A stretch of 64,000 nucleotides of DNA, taken from Pyrus communis (taxonomy: Eukaryota > Streptophyta > Magnoliopsida > Rosales > Rosaceae). The DNA lies in the NCBI RefSeq assembly GCF_963583255.1, contig NC_084815.1, positions 930,001-994,000 on the forward strand. The letters are read 5' to 3'. The notes under the pieces are model-generated. The model was not told where the DNA came from. It saw only the letters and a program-made list of their open reading frames with translations, and searched no databases. The translations under genes were made by a program, and so were the position numbers. Of this stretch, positions 22,021 through 35,232 are shown in pieces (the stretch's first letter is position 1; every line of letters begins with the position of its first letter).

Positions 22021-23440
22021 AGCCCGTTTCAAACTCTAAAATGATTAACAAAGAGAAATGTTAGAGTCACTTTTTCAAAAGTAGAACACTCTACGGATTT
22101 TTTATTAACTCATATTTTTTATATAAATTTTATAATGTTGGGATAAAAAATAGATGTTAAATTCTAAGTTGACAAAAAATTTATAAAAAATCTCAATTTT
22201 AAAATAATCCTCTTAACAAATTATGGTACATGAATTTCATAGTCTGAAATATTTTTTTTGTAACAATGTTGACTAGTAGACGGCTAAACGTGTATAAAAT
22301 TTTAACATAATATTGGAGGACTCTTTTGGCCAAACAAATAAGCTTATGCCACCTACCATTCTTTCAAAATTGGCAACCCATTGACATTCTGCCCTACCAA
22401 TATTTTTTGGATATGTTTAACTTCATTAAAAAGACATTTTGACATTTTAAGTGAACATTCCGATTAATTCCTTTTATTTTTGTTATTCTTTTATATTTTT
22501 TGGTCAAAAAGTAACCAACAAATACACTATTTCAGAGGGGATCTTGTACCAGAAGAGAAAAAGGACAAATGAGTTGGAAAAAATAAATAAAAACAAAAAC
22601 ATGACAATGAACTTGGACGAAACAAAACCACGCATGTTTTTTATTACTAGATTTTCAAAAATAGGATATCTTCTATATAATAATACCGATGGTTAGAACA
22701 TCGAGGTAGAAAAAAAATTGTTTTTTCAACAAATAATTGCTTTAATAAGTTAAATAATTAATTGTTTGAGATGAGAGAAATCATAGAGATCAAACCGCAC
22801 TAGATTTTGGGTTCAATCTAAATGTGGTTTTGAAGCTATCTAAACTCTAAATTTATGTAATAATTTCCAACACTCTTCTCTTTCTTTAATAATAATAATT
22901 TCACGGGTGGTCTAAAAAAGTGTAAAAAGCCTATCTAATTAATGACATTAAATTATAAGCTAATTGCTACATCAAGACCTTTTATAAAAAAAAATAAAAT
23001 AAAAAACCTCACAGACGTATTAGATTAAACGAGTAAAGTTGAAATCTTTTTACAAGTGACATTCTATCACAATAATGAAAAGAAGTATGTCTTTTGCACT
23101 ATTGTGTTGAGTTCGACTCAACTTCCTAATTTTACATCAAAGTTTTCAACAACCATTCTTCCAAAATCGGTGAACCCATCCCATATTCAAACTCCAAAGT
23201 CCAAACTGTCCAAAAAAATCAAGTTAGTTGAAAAGTATAATTGCTTTTATATAAAGTAGATAGCCCATGAGGTTTAATCGGACGTGGTAGGTTTCAGACC
23301 ATTCAAAACATCTCCCGCCGTTCTACTCCTCAACCCCCATCGACGTCGCTCCAATCTTCTTTTTTTTCCTTCTAATTTTGGACTTCCCAGAAAAAAAAAT
23401 AGACCATATTAATGAGAGCCCATAATTCCAACAAAATAGA
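22021..23440. other. AT-rich intergenic, no gene seen
   Basis: AT-rich DNA with short open frames and no family match. A stretch near 22640-22690 (TTACTAGATTTTCAA..) resembles copy A near 9500, so further degraded duplicates are probably present. Confidence 0.4.
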
Positions 23441-23446
23441 GTTGAT

Positions 23447-23605
23447 AGCCAATTATTTTATTCATTCATCAGCTCCATACTCTCAGTAAACATCTCCTCC
23501 ACACTCTCCATCTCTCTCTCTCTCTCTCTCTGACTGTGAGTCTTCCAACTCATCCATCGCTTGGGGAGTGTCATTGGGTTAATTTGCAAGCAACTCCAGT
23601 ATGTT

Positions 23606-23639
<34 letters not shown>

Positions 23640-23640
23640 C
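23447..23640 (+). repeat. Orphan BAHD 5' leader, copy 3
   Basis: Matches the leader of the BAHD pseudogene at 12617-12850: GATAGCCAAT, TTATTCATTCATCAGCTC, CTCCTCCACAC.CTCCA, a CT repeat, AACTCATCCATCGC.TGGGGA and CAACTCCAG in the same order. The acyltransferase coding sequence that should follow is absent; the next gene is MATE. CT repeats at 23511-23532 and 23611-23636 are part of it. Confidence 0.8.
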
Positions 23641-24879
23641 ATGCTGCAAAGTTTTTGGGTATGATTTTCTAAACATAATTGGTTGGTTGGTTGGATGGTT
23701 TAGATAGGATACCAGGAATATGAAATGATTCATAACTATGGACTGATGAGTGATTGATGTCGTATTAAGCTACTGATAAGTTAGCACTCTAGTTTTTCTA
23801 TACATATGTATGTATAGATATATAGTTGGTTTTCTGTCGATCTGCATTTTGTTAAGAGTTGAACAGAGCTCGACGTAAAACCCGAGTTCTGGGCGGATGT
23901 CTAGTTATTTTAGCAACTGCTTAGTATGGTGATTAAAAACCTTATTACCATTTCAGAAGGGTAGCTAGTCGATTAATTACAAGTAAACGTTCACTAACTT
24001 GAGGAACATTGCCGTGAATGGAGGAGTTAGGTGGGTTCAATCTTGACAAGCAATGTACGGCTGTCGTTGCTGTTGACTAGTTGTTACGTGGCATATCTAG
24101 CTTCACGATAATTTGCATTTAATTGACCATTCTACCTTTTCTCTCTCTATCTCTCTAACTGATATAGCTCATAATCGTTTAGCTTTGCATTTGTTTTTTT
24201 TTTATTGTTGGTCATCAATCCTATTTTCCGATTCTGATAGGAACAGTTGCCAAGTGAATTCAAGTTTCGTATCCGTAATAGCGCGAAAAAATATATATAT
24301 CTAATGTCTTTCAATAGAGTATAAGATATCTCACATCTCACTTACTAATGAGTAAATATATTAATATAATTATCTTATTTCATAACATGTGGGAGCGCAA
24401 ACCTTAGTTTAGTCAAGTTAGTTAAAGTAGTGTACTTCACCCTCTATGTCACGAAACATGCATGGAGTAGTGGTGGTTGTTGTATTTATCATTTGTACGG
24501 AAAAAATGTGAAATCATGTGGGCCATTAAGCTCAACATGTCTGTTAACCTCCTTTAATATTAAAACAGAAGTTGAAATTTCACTCTAAAATTAATAGGCT
24601 GTAAATGAGTAATCCAACTCCTTATAAGACCTTTAAATGTTTGTAATTCCCCGATATCGAATTGACACTCTCACCGTTGTTAACCGGCTGTGAGCCTCCA
24701 AATTTGGAGACTTGAATATTAGAGACTAGAAACCCAGTCTCCAAAATTTTCTCCTTGTAGTGCAAAAATGAATTAAAATAATTTCCATCAGAATAAGATC
24801 CAATCTTTTTTCTGAAGGCAATTGTATTTATATTTGGCACTTGCCTTGCAGATCAAGTAACCAGACTCAATCACTTCAC

Positions 24880-27800
24880 ATGGGAGAAGACATTAGAAGG
24901 AGTCTATTGGAAAAAGAGACAAGTGCCGGGGAAGAAGAGACTAGAGTTATTGATGGCGAAGAGGAATTGTCACTGAAAAGAAGGGTGTGGATTGAAATCA
25001 AGAAGATGTGGGTGGTGGCTGGCCCTGCTATATTCACCAGAGTTGCGTCTTTCGGAACAAATGTCATCAGTCAAGCGTTTATCGGTCACATTGGCTCTCT
25101 GGAGTTAGCGGCTTTTTCACTCGTGTTCACAGTACTTGTCAGGTTCGCAAACGGCATCTTGGTATGTTTATTTTGGCTCCCTTTACTATTTCTTTTATTT
25201 GATCTTGTTTTTCACATGTTCTTGGGGACAAATTGCAATCGGCATACCACTCTCAATTTCGTTTCGCTGTTTTTGAACTCCACAGTGAATTAATTTGAAA
25301 GAAGTTGCATTTAAAGCAGATAAATTTTTGTTTAGTGCTAAAATCTTCAGTTTATAGCAGATAAAGTTTTAAAGTTCGTGCTTGTCTCAAAGACTAGTTC
25401 AAGATCGTGTTCACTTACTGTTTTTAGTTGTATTGTTGATGTACTTCAAATGAACGAATTCATAATAATGGCTTCGAAGGTCAGCGATTGAGTATTCATC
25501 AAGTTTTCTTTACTTTATGACTTGCATATGATCTATGTACCCCAACTTGTAGCTGAAAAATGTATTACCCAACTACTTTCTGGTTTGTCATCTGTTTTCC
25601 AAATTTTAGAGGCAAATGTGAAATGAGCGTTATTTTCTAATGGCTACTGTACCAATTAGTTCACGAAGTTATCTGCTCTACGAAAACTTAACCATAACAG
25701 CTAGGCTTTTCCATGTGATCTGACTGATCGATGTTTCTGAATCTGTTACTCTACAGCTTGGCATGGCAAGTGCGCTGGAAACTCTCTGTGGTCAATCGAA
25801 TGGTGCAAAACAGTACAACATGCTCGGGATACATCTTCAGAGGTCATGGGTAGTACTGTGTGTAGGCACATTATTCCTTATTCCTCTTTGCGTCTTTACA
25901 ACCCCCATTTTTGAGGCTTTGGGCCAAGCAGACTATATTTCAAAAGTTGCAGGATATATTTCTCTATGGGTAATCCCTGTGCTTTTTGCCTTTGTTGTAT
26001 CATTTACCTGCCAAATGTACTTACAAGCGCAGAGCAAAAATATGATCGTTGCATACGTGTCAGCAATTTCAATTGGAATCCACATCTTTCTTTGCTGGCT
26101 TTTGAGTGTGAAATTTAAGTTTGGGGTTCCCGGTGTAATGGTGTCGACGATTATATCATATTGGTTACCCAACGTGGGTCAGCTTTTGTTTATTCTGTGC
26201 GGAGGATGCCCCGAAACATGGACAGGCTTCTCGATGTTAGCTTTTACTGATCTCTGGGATGTCGTCAAGCTTTCTATGTCATCCGGCGTTATGCTTTGGT
26301 AAGAATTTCTATTTGTTTCGGCTTTTATTTTGCCCCTTATTCCTTAGGTTTCTTTAAGCGTGCACGTATAAGTTATAAATTTACTGATTTCGGTCATATA
26401 TAGTTTCTGCATGGAGGCCTTATGAACTAGGAGCTTTCACATAGACACAAATCACATAACTGATATTCATTTACAGTCTTGAGCTTTGGTACAACACAAT
26501 CTTGGTCCTTTTAACGGGAAACATGGAAAACGCTGAAGTTTCTATCGATGCCCTATCTATTTGGTAAGTTTTAGTGCCTTCCTCTTCCTTGTGAATCTTA
26601 ATCTGTGATCATCCAACTGTTTCCAATGCTAAATTTTCCGACATAATTGCAGCCTCAACGTCGTGGGGTGGGAAATGATGATATCTCTCGGTTTCATGGC
26701 TACAGCAAGGTACTTATTCTCGTTCTTCAGAAGATTGTTCTCTGCAAACGCGATGAAAATTATATAAGATCTTCATCCGAGCAGTGCCTCACTTTTGAAT
26801 ATACGCTTTGTTTTCTTTGACACATTCTTAGAACTTCATATGTTTTTATGTAATGTACTGTTGTACTGAAGTGTGCTTGATATCTTTCACTAGTGTACGA
26901 GTGTCAAACGAGCTTGGAAGAGGTAGCTCAAAGGCGGCAAAGTTCTCGATTGTAGTTGTTGTGTCGGTATCACTCGCCATTGGATTGGTGCTTTTCGTGC
27001 TTTTCTTATTCTTGAGGAAACACCTTGCATACATTTTCACCAACGATGAGGAAGTAGCTGACATGGTTGCTGAATTGTCTCCCTTGTTGGCCTTCTCCAT
27101 ACTGTTGAACAGCGTTCAACCCGTGCTCTCTGGTACTGTTTCCGTTTCTCTAAAATACGCAATCATATTATTTCGCCTAGATTAGGTAGGTCGATACCAT
27201 GAAGAAAACAATTTCCTTCTGTGTCTTCAAGTACCAGTTGATTAGTTAACCAAGTATATTGCAATTATCAAGAACATTTCTTGTTTCCGAAGGAACGTAT
27301 TATAAATCTTGAAGAGTTCATAACGTAACGAATCTTTCATCGACAGGAGTTGCTCTGGGAGCTGGATGGCAGAAATACGTAGCATATGTGAACCTAGGCT
27401 GCTATTACATTATAGGGATCCCTGTTGGAGTTGTGCTTGGTTGGCCTCTAAAAATGCAAGTCAAGGTAAGCTACTCTCTCTATCTTCTTCTCACTCAATC
27501 TAATTTTTGTTAGGGTTTGTTTGGGGTCCCCGATACTGGGTTTTTGAGACTGCAGTCCGATGCATGTTTTGTGACGTTGAAATGGTTATCGAACGAGCCC
27601 CCTACCAAATCACTTCAATAGTCGTGTTTTCTCTTCGATTTGCTCTTTGCAATAACTCATTTTATCAATCCTCTTCTGCAGGGTGTTTGGATTGGAATGT
27701 TGTTTGGAACACTTGTCCAAACTATTGTGCTAATGATACTCACCTACAAGACTGATTGGGATAAACAGGTAGAATTAATATTTGATTGTTTTCTATGCAT

Positions 27801-27978
27801 CCTTCACTAAAATTAACATGACATACTGAAGAACCTTTCTTCAGAACCAAGAGTCTAAAACATGTATCAACATCTACAGGTAGAAATAGCTCGTAACCGC
27901 GTTAGCAGGTGGGGTCAAACAAATAACGGAGAATCGAACCCCGACACAAATAACGGAGAATCGAATCCCGACACATGA
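24880..27978 (+). CDS. MATE efflux transporter (DETOXIFICATION family)
   Basis: MATE proteins export metabolites or xenobiotics by cation antiport across the plasma or vacuolar membrane. Eight exons join in frame: 24880-25161, 25757-26298, 26477-26563, 26653-26709, 26894-27132, 27347-27465, 27682-27768 and 27880-27978, giving 503 residues, the usual length. Start MGEDIRRSLLEKE, an acidic cytosolic N-tail; then WVVAGPAIFTRVASFGTNVI (TM1) and FIGHIGSLELAAFSL (TM2). Exon 2 gives GMASALETLCGQSNGAKQ, the conserved MATE motif. Exons 3-5 include SIDALSIC, VVGWEMMISLGFMATAS and VRVSNELGRGSSKAAKF, all typical. Exon 7 ends LTYKTDWDKQ. The last exon carries an in-frame 27-bp duplication. It most resembles the plant DTX24-26 clade. 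Parts of its last two exons also occur as a remnant at 18083-18670. Substrate unknown. Confidence 0.95.
27919..27972 (+). repeat. 27-bp in-frame tandem duplication in the last MATE exon
   Basis: Units 27919-27945 and 27946-27972 differ at one base and each encode TNNGESNPD. The MATE remnant near 18640-18665 has only one unit, so the duplication probably arose in this copy after the two diverged. Confidence 0.9.
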
Positions 27979-28107
27979 AGAGATGTCTGATTTTTATCGT
28001 TCTTCAGTTGTTCTAGGCCCACCACGAGAAAGACGCACAGAAGTAATACTTCTTGCGAGCAGAGGATCTTTTGAGGATTAATTGTGTTATCCATTTTGCC
28101 TTTCATT

Positions 28108-28467
28108 TTTCTTTGATTCAATCGACTTTCGTTATGAAATTGAAGGACATTAGAGCATTCTTAACGAAGTGGAGTCAAGGACTCTAGATACCGCTAAGCC
28201 AAATAGTCATTTGCAGTTTTCGGTGGGAAATAAAGTGGCCATTGGCGTTTTTTGGTCGACAAACAATAGGATAATTACACTAAATTTTTCTTTGATTCAA
28301 ACAAGTTTCATTTATGAAACTGGACGTTAGAGCATTCTCAACAAAGTAGAGTCATGGACTCTAGGTACCGCTAAGCCGAATAGTCATTGGCCCCTTTTTT
28401 TGGCGGTAAATAAAATGGCCATTGGCATTTTTTTTGTCACAAGCAATAGGATAATTACACTAAATTT
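28108..28467. repeat. Two diverged 179-bp tandem units between MATE and ELMO genes
   Basis: CTTTGATTCAA recurs at 28111 and 28290; AGAGCATTCT.AAC.AAGT, GGACTCTAG.TACCGCTAAGC and GGATAATTACACTAAATTT recur at the same spacing. Noncoding, between the convergent 3' ends of the MATE and ELMO genes. Confidence 0.85.
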
Positions 28468-28887
28468 ATTTAAAAAGCGGGAAGCAGTAAGACGGAACAA
28501 TAAAATCCCACAAAGGTGAGGCGTAGAAAGAAACACATGAAACTTGGACCAAAACAAAGAGGTTCAATCCTCCCAGATGGCTCGAAGCTCCATATCATAG
28601 CCAAAAATGGCTTCCGAAAGAAAGGGGGAGAAAAAAATGGCCCATCCTCCGACCCAGTTGTGCCGGAGGACAGGGCAAACCATCACGAGACAAGACTTTA
28701 ACCGAACAGGGCGGGGAACCCGAAATTTACCGACCCCTTCATCAATGAGAAGGGAAATATTAATGTCATAACCTTGATGATGATATGGCACTTGGACGAA
28801 AGAAAATTACATATGTAACTTTACTTTTCAGATAGAAATACAGATGGTGAGAGCACTAAAGTTAGAAGTTTACAAAAGAGAGAGGGA

Positions 28888-31800
28888 TCATCTTCTCAAC
28901 AGATTGTATGCTGGTAAATCCTTTACACTGGAGACATCCTCGAGTGCAAGCTCGCGTTCCAACTGACTTGTCGTAGACTTCATAACATCCTGGAAAAAAT
29001 TAAAAACAGAATCAGAATAAGAATACAGTGCTTTGCATCTTAAATTCATGAGCGGAGTGACAATGATTTACATTGAAGTCCATATAAGAAGCACGCTTTG
29101 CGAGCCATTGAGCATCCATCATCTGGAAGGCTACACAATAAAGGTTGTCAAATGCCATCTCATCTTCTTCAAGCAGTTCGAGAAAACGGATTCCAGCCAA
29201 AGTAGTTGGCTTTGCTGCAAGAAAGTATATCCGATTATTTATTTATAAACACAGCATCAGCATTCAGAATTTGATGGAGGAAACAAAGAACTCTTCAGAT
29301 AAACATGCTAAGCTGACGCATTCTTGTCAAATGGTTAAGATCGTCCATCCTCTCGCTTAAAAATTTAACGGTACCTGATTGAAGATCCAACATTTGTGCC
29401 AAGACAAAAGAAATATTGATGCCAGCTACAGCAAAGGGATATTCCCAGTCAGCTCTAGTTCCATCTTGTTTGTGCAACAATCTCTGGAATGATTCCTGTA
29501 ATAGGATCAAATCAGAAACTCATTAACCCTTTCATGACTTCTGCGGAAACATGGAACAAAATGAAAAACTTAATTAAAATAGAAAGTCTTGCACGCTACA
29601 TTCAAAAGAAAGCAATATTTTGACACCCATACGCATTAAAGCATTGAAAGAACAATCTTTCTATGTATATGCATCATGTATGCAATAACCTACAAGTTTT
29701 GAACATACGAGAGAAATGTAAGACAGAATGTCTTGCAAGCATGATGCTGGGAAACAAAGAAGATAGGCAGCCAGACTAAGAAAGTAAATCTGAAGGGAGT
29801 GGTATTATTCCGGTTATAAGGTATAACAATAAGAAAAATCAGCATCTCCTTTGAGCACTTAACCCAACAATCCCAGCATCAAAAGCCAAAAGCATTCCTC
29901 TCATGTAATAGAATGAACTCAAACCCTTCTTTTCTTTGACGCGAAGATAATGAAGGGTACTAATTCACCAAAATATAAAAAAGGGCAAGACTTCCAGTTT
30001 ATCAAAGGGCTGGCATCCAAAATAGCACCAATATCTGCATTGATAACACCACTACAAATGTGGGACACTGAAACTCTACCCTTGCTACAATATTTGTCGA
30101 TATTTTGTAACTTAGAGCACTGAATCTACTGATATCTCAGACAAGGCCGATACTTTCATCCTTATCACAGAGACTTTCTCTAAAAGTCAAAGCACTGAGG
30201 AAAATTTCCAACTTCAGAACCATTAATATTTGTGAAACCCAAAATTTCAAATGCAGCGAGGATTCTCCACTCAGCCTTGCAATGAAAGTTTACTTGTGTA
30301 GTAATCAGTGTTCATTGTAAATCATAAAAATTTGGATGGCTCAAGCTTAATAAATTAAAGGTTTAAAAACAAAACACGGGATAAATCTTGAAGTAACAGG
30401 AAAATATATCAAGGGCATACAATTTTTTTATCTACTATTGAGAGATTTATTTGCTAAAATGAAATAGAACCTACCAGCCTATTATAATTGAAAAAATAAA
30501 TTAAGTTAGAAAGAGACAAACCGGATACTGCTGAGCAAAAAAGATAAGATTCTCCAATGATATAAATCCCCCACCTCTGCAAATAAAGTTTGAAATTTCT
30601 CATTATCATTTTCTTTCACAAAGGAAATATGAAACAAAAATATGTGACATCACGATACTTTCATCTCGTTTAAACTACACACCTAAAATCTGTTGAAGGG
30701 TCTGAACCTTGCCAGCCCATCTGTTTCCAAAGCTCTGATTTAAGAGGTGGGAGCTCCTTATCCGGATAAGCCAGCCTCCATAACTGTAAGAGCGCATCCT
30801 GCAATTAACAAACTCAATTTGTGTTTAAAATTGAAACAACAAAACTAAATTGATTAATTCAATGTCCAGTAATAGTACAAACAACTCTTCTATTTTTTTT
30901 TTTTAAATTACTTGGACATTGTTTATCACCATAATCAATTTTCAGTCCAGAAAAATCAACTATGAGAAGTTTGTAAAGTTTTAAAACCTGCATGGCTGCA
31001 TCCAAAATTTCCATTAAACTCACAGGAGGAGGTTATCCTAAGGTACAATATAAAGAATATATAGAATAGTATCATTACAAAAACAATGTTCATTATTTTC
31101 CCAATTTCTTCATGGCGACTGCATCCAGAATTTATATGAAAAGAATACCAGGGATGCATGCACATCTTGGGACAGGACTAAAGTTAAACAAACCATCTTA
31201 CTGTAAATACTTACATTTGTCTGAACAAAGAGCACAAGTTTAGACATTTTGGGCATGAAGTCAACCAAAACAAAAGAAAACAATGATAATAATAACCCAC
31301 AGTAAGTGTGATACAGTAGTACTAGTAATACAAACAGAAAAATGATCAAAATGCTGTGAAATGGGAAAAAAAAGACATACTTGATGCTCCACACGAGAAC
31401 CATCAAAGGGTACTTGAAGCCTTTGTCGTAGATATCTGAGTCTTGCTTCCTAGAGGGCACAAACACCCATACAAGTGAACCTCATATTCAAAAAATATAT
31501 ATTATACAATATATACACTTCCGTGACGCAAAAACAGTATAAAGCATTGTCATTCCATTGTTTCAAACATCAATATAACAGACATGTTCCCGCAACAACT
31601 AAAAATCAAATTGGAGGGTCACGATCAAAGAAGAGATCTACTAGAAGGAATTACACCATCCTCCAAGCCCAGAATCAAAACAAAATGAAAAGCCAAATAA
31701 GAAACTACCAGCTTGCAAAGCAATTGGAAACCGGCTTCTAACGACAGATTGTAATTTTCATCACAAACCCACCCATTAGTGATGAAGTATTCTACAGTCC

Positions 31801-32984
31801 TTACTCTGACCCCCAAGAGTTAGTAAGCCAAAGTTATCTTTCACAGTTCCAAATTCATAAACTTAAATTTTAAACCAGCTCACACTCCTTGAAAATATAA
31901 GATGATAGAGATCTTTTAAATGAGACCACACCCCTTGAATATAACCCAAGAGAAAGAAAAAAAATATCATAAAGGTAAAGACATTTCATTTCTCAAAGGT
32001 TATAAAGATCATATCATTTCATTGGACATACTTGCAGAGGACTAAGGGGAGGAGCAAACAACTTAGAGCTTTCACCATTTTGTGTAGTTGAAGAGAAGGT
32101 CAAAAGCCGACCAATAAGTGATCCAGATCCAAGAACAATATTTGCTACAAAAGAGAAAACCAGAAAAATTAAGTTCCAAAACAAAAAATATATTTCCACT
32201 GTATAAAATACAGAACAAAATTCACATAGTATGAACAGTAAAATGATCACGATCTGAAATATGCAGAATCAGCTGTGTCTTATCAAGTTTAACTATATCG
32301 AACTCCTCAACAGAATTTTGAATGATCCTCAGGGTACTTTAACTCGTCCAATGAAAATATTGCCAACCTTTAGGACATTTCAGTAACTTAACACTTGAAA
32401 TTCGATGAAATCATAGGATGACTGACCAGGAATCATATCACTTAATTAAATGGTTGCTTATCAAGTGGGTACCTTTCTAAGAATGATTCCATATTTTGAA
32501 ACTTCATAGTTGCTGTTTATTTGGTGAGATCATGTTCTAAAAATCTAGCTGTATAATGCCCCATCACTTATGGGCAAAGTTGAGAAAAGCTTTCCAGTAA
32601 AACGGTAAAGTCTTATTGACAACAAAAATCATGAATACCTAACCACCGTGCCCACTGCGCAATCAACTGAGAAAACAGAAGGGTCCAATGGAGGTGTTCC
32701 TTTCTCCGCTCGTCATCCCAGATCTCTTCAAGCGTCGTTTCCTGTGGTGCATCCCAGAAAGATATCAATCACAAAAGGCCAAAAATAACTATTACGGAAA
32801 AAAATTAAAAATCCTATCCTCCATTTAAATGAACAAATAAAAGCCTCACCACTGCACGCCTATCTGAATAATTTCCCAGTAGAGGCACATTAAGTTCATC
32901 TGACTCCGAGGTCTCCAAATGCTCTATCTTTTTCGCATCAACATCCCCATGATGAAGCCTTTTCCTCAAAGTTGCCGACGCCAT
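28888..32984 (-). CDS. ELMO/CED-12 domain-containing protein
   Basis: ELMO-domain proteins act with small GTPases; in plants they are little characterised. Nine coding exons on the minus strand join in frame: 32850-32984, 32639-32741, 32032-32144, 31381-31449, 30683-30798, 30522-30576, 29375-29495, 29072-29214 and 28888-28989, giving 318 residues. The start MASATLRKRLHHGDVDAKK was chosen because it matches the N-terminus I remember for plant homologues; an upstream in-frame ATG at 33062 lies in probable 5' UTR or intron. Residues about 118-300 form the ELMO domain, with LWRLAYPDKELPPLKSELWK, MGWQGSDPSTDFRGGGFISL and FAVAGINISFVLAQMLDL. It ends AYNLLRR. A GTGAGG donor near 33437 suggests a 5' UTR intron. 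It faces the MATE gene tail to tail. Confidence 0.93.
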
Positions 32985-33730
32985 GGCACTTCGTATATAA
33001 TCAGACTGCATTTCCAAACAAATCATCTCATCAGTCGCGTTGTTACAAGCCAAATGCAGCATCTTTCACACACTGGCAAACAACCCAATACCAGATTCTC
33101 TCCAAACTTCCATTAAAGCTAACAACTTTCCACCCAATCGAAAACCAAATCACAAACCCGTAAGCACATACATCCCAACCACTAAATAAGTGCAATTTCA
33201 GACGAATCCACTACTGCATACAGTCCCAGAGCTACTGAGAGTCTGAGATACACCCACAATTTCAATTCCATAAACCCTAACACTGAAAAAACTCGGACTC
33301 AGTTCGGAATATCAAATGGGTTTGTGTCATCTTCCAATTCAGCGCCATAAATCAAGTTTACATTAGCAAAAACGAAGAAATACCAACAAATCAAAAGTTG
33401 AAGAAGAAGGAGAAGACAGAGCATTGCTGCCTCACCTTACGTTACCTATGGCTTCCGCAGACGACCCAAAACTGAATAGCCCTTCGTTCTTCAGTGATTT
33501 TTGTGCTGACAATCAAATCGAATAGCTTGCTCTTCTGTATGTGACTTTATTCTTCAACCAAAATTCTGAGAAATCGAAAAATTGTATATCTATCGATTCT
33601 GCGTATGTGTGCGTTTATTCAGAGTATTGTATTGGTGAAGACGACTTTCCGAATCCGGAGTTTGACGCCAATTCAATGCGAGCACAGCCGAGGTGACGTG
33701 CCCATAACGTTTTAAAGTTTGCAGCTTTTT
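32985..33730 (-). promoter_or_regulatory. ELMO gene 5' UTR (with likely intron) and promoter region
   Basis: A GGTGAGGC donor-like site on the minus strand near 33437 and a run to the coding exon at 32984 suggest a leader intron. Upstream to about 33700 is the probable promoter. A 21-T run at 33727-33747 follows. Exact transcription start not visible. Confidence 0.4.
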
Positions 33731-34234
33731 TTTTTTTTTTTTTTTCTTTTTTTGTTCTTACTTGTTTTATCTTAGATTAGATTATTTGATTTTAATCTTA
33801 ACTATTTAATTTCTCGATAAATTAAGTGAAGGTTAAGGATTTAGCTTATGATTGTCTGAAATGATGATTGTATTAAATATATGTTAGTATTGTATTCAAT
33901 TTCAGATGTTGAAAGTTTGAAAGAATTGAATTTTTTTAGAAATTGGATGCAGTTACTAATTCATGATATAGCATGCATAGAACGAAAACTCATTCTCGAT
34001 TCTACGACAATTTGTAAAAAAGCCTTTCATTTGCTCATCTTCGGTAGACTAATTTTAAATTTTATTCTTGTTTACATGCCCATGCATTCGGACAATCTTT
34101 CGCTATACACGAAAAGTAATTAGTTTTAGTGTGGATAGCATCACCCTTAGTGTTATTATTCCACTCATATTATAATGTATGAGTATTTAAAAATGGAGTG
34201 TATAACATTGTCGCCTACGTATACATAACACATA

Positions 34235-34475
34235 GAATAGTTCGTTTGGAAGTGCTTTTTAAAATATCTGAAAGCGGTTTTGATGAAATTGACTTTGGGT
34301 TCGAAAAACAATTTAAGTGCCTTTTGGAATAAGTACCAAATATGTGTTTCTTGCAGGAAAAGTTAAAAGTGTTTTTCTATAATCCACTTGGATTTTTACT
34401 GAGGATTAGTTTAAAAAATATTTTTACCAAAAACGTTTTCAGTCATTTTAAAAACACTTGCAAACGAGTTCCAAT
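34235..34475. repeat. MITE-like inverted repeat (GTTCGTTTGGAAGTGCTTTT ends)
   Basis: The left end GTTCGTTTGGAAGTGCTTTT pairs with the right end ACACTTGCAAACGAGTTCC. The word TTCAGTCATTTTAAAA near 34440 also occurs near 16115, where a fragment of the same family lies beside the GrpE exon copy. Target duplication not resolved. Confidence 0.5.
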
Positions 34476-34779
34476 ACACCATACGGTAAGTGTTTTCAAT
34501 ACACATAAAAAAAAAAAAAAAATTATATAGGACGAAAGTCTAATTTTATTCGGTGTGCCGTCACCTGGTCTCCCATATTACTCCATTATGTTTTGTTCAA
34601 AGAAAATCAATAGCAAGACGATTTCCCAACAAAATGAAGTGTGTGGGTGCCAATGGCCAACCTAGTTGGGATGTACACATCTTATAGTGATGCACTCTTA
34701 CTACCTAATTTATCTTACAAATGTGATATGTTTTCAGAATGGATACCATAAGTCCTTAATTTCTTCATATTTTCTAAAA

Positions 34780-35232
34780 GAAAAAATTATAGCATCGGTC
34801 CTTCAACTTTAATCAAATATCTCTTAACTACAAATTCATGACCATTAGTCCCTTAACTCATAAACACGTGCAAATATGATCATTTTCGTCAATTCCGTCG
34901 AAATAACTCATGTTGGAAGGACCATTGTTGCCATTGGGTTAAAGTTGAGAGACCATTGCTTCAATTGGGTTAAAGTTAAGGGACAATTTCTCCAATTAGG
35001 TTAAAGTTGAGGGACTATTGCTACAATTTTTTTCACATTTGGTTTTCCATATTCGCCCATTTATTCAGCCTGCGTGGCATGTAACTTATTTGGATGAAAA
35101 TTCTAACGGAGTTGACGAAAAGAACTATAACTGCACATTTTGATGAGTTAAGAAACTAATAGTCATGGATTTTAGTTGAATAACTATTATTTTAATTCGG
35201 TTAAAGTTGCGGAACATTGCTACAATTTCCTT
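34780..35232. mobile_element. 453-bp foldback element, 9-bp target duplication (Mutator type)
   Basis: The arms pair along their length: ATTATAGCA.CGGTCCTTCAACTTTAA on the left against the reverse of TTAAAGTTGCGGAACATTGCTACAAT on the right, then CATGACCATTAGTCCCTTAA against its counterpart. It is flanked by TTTCTAAAA at 34771-34779 and 35233-35241. No coding capacity. Confidence 0.78.
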
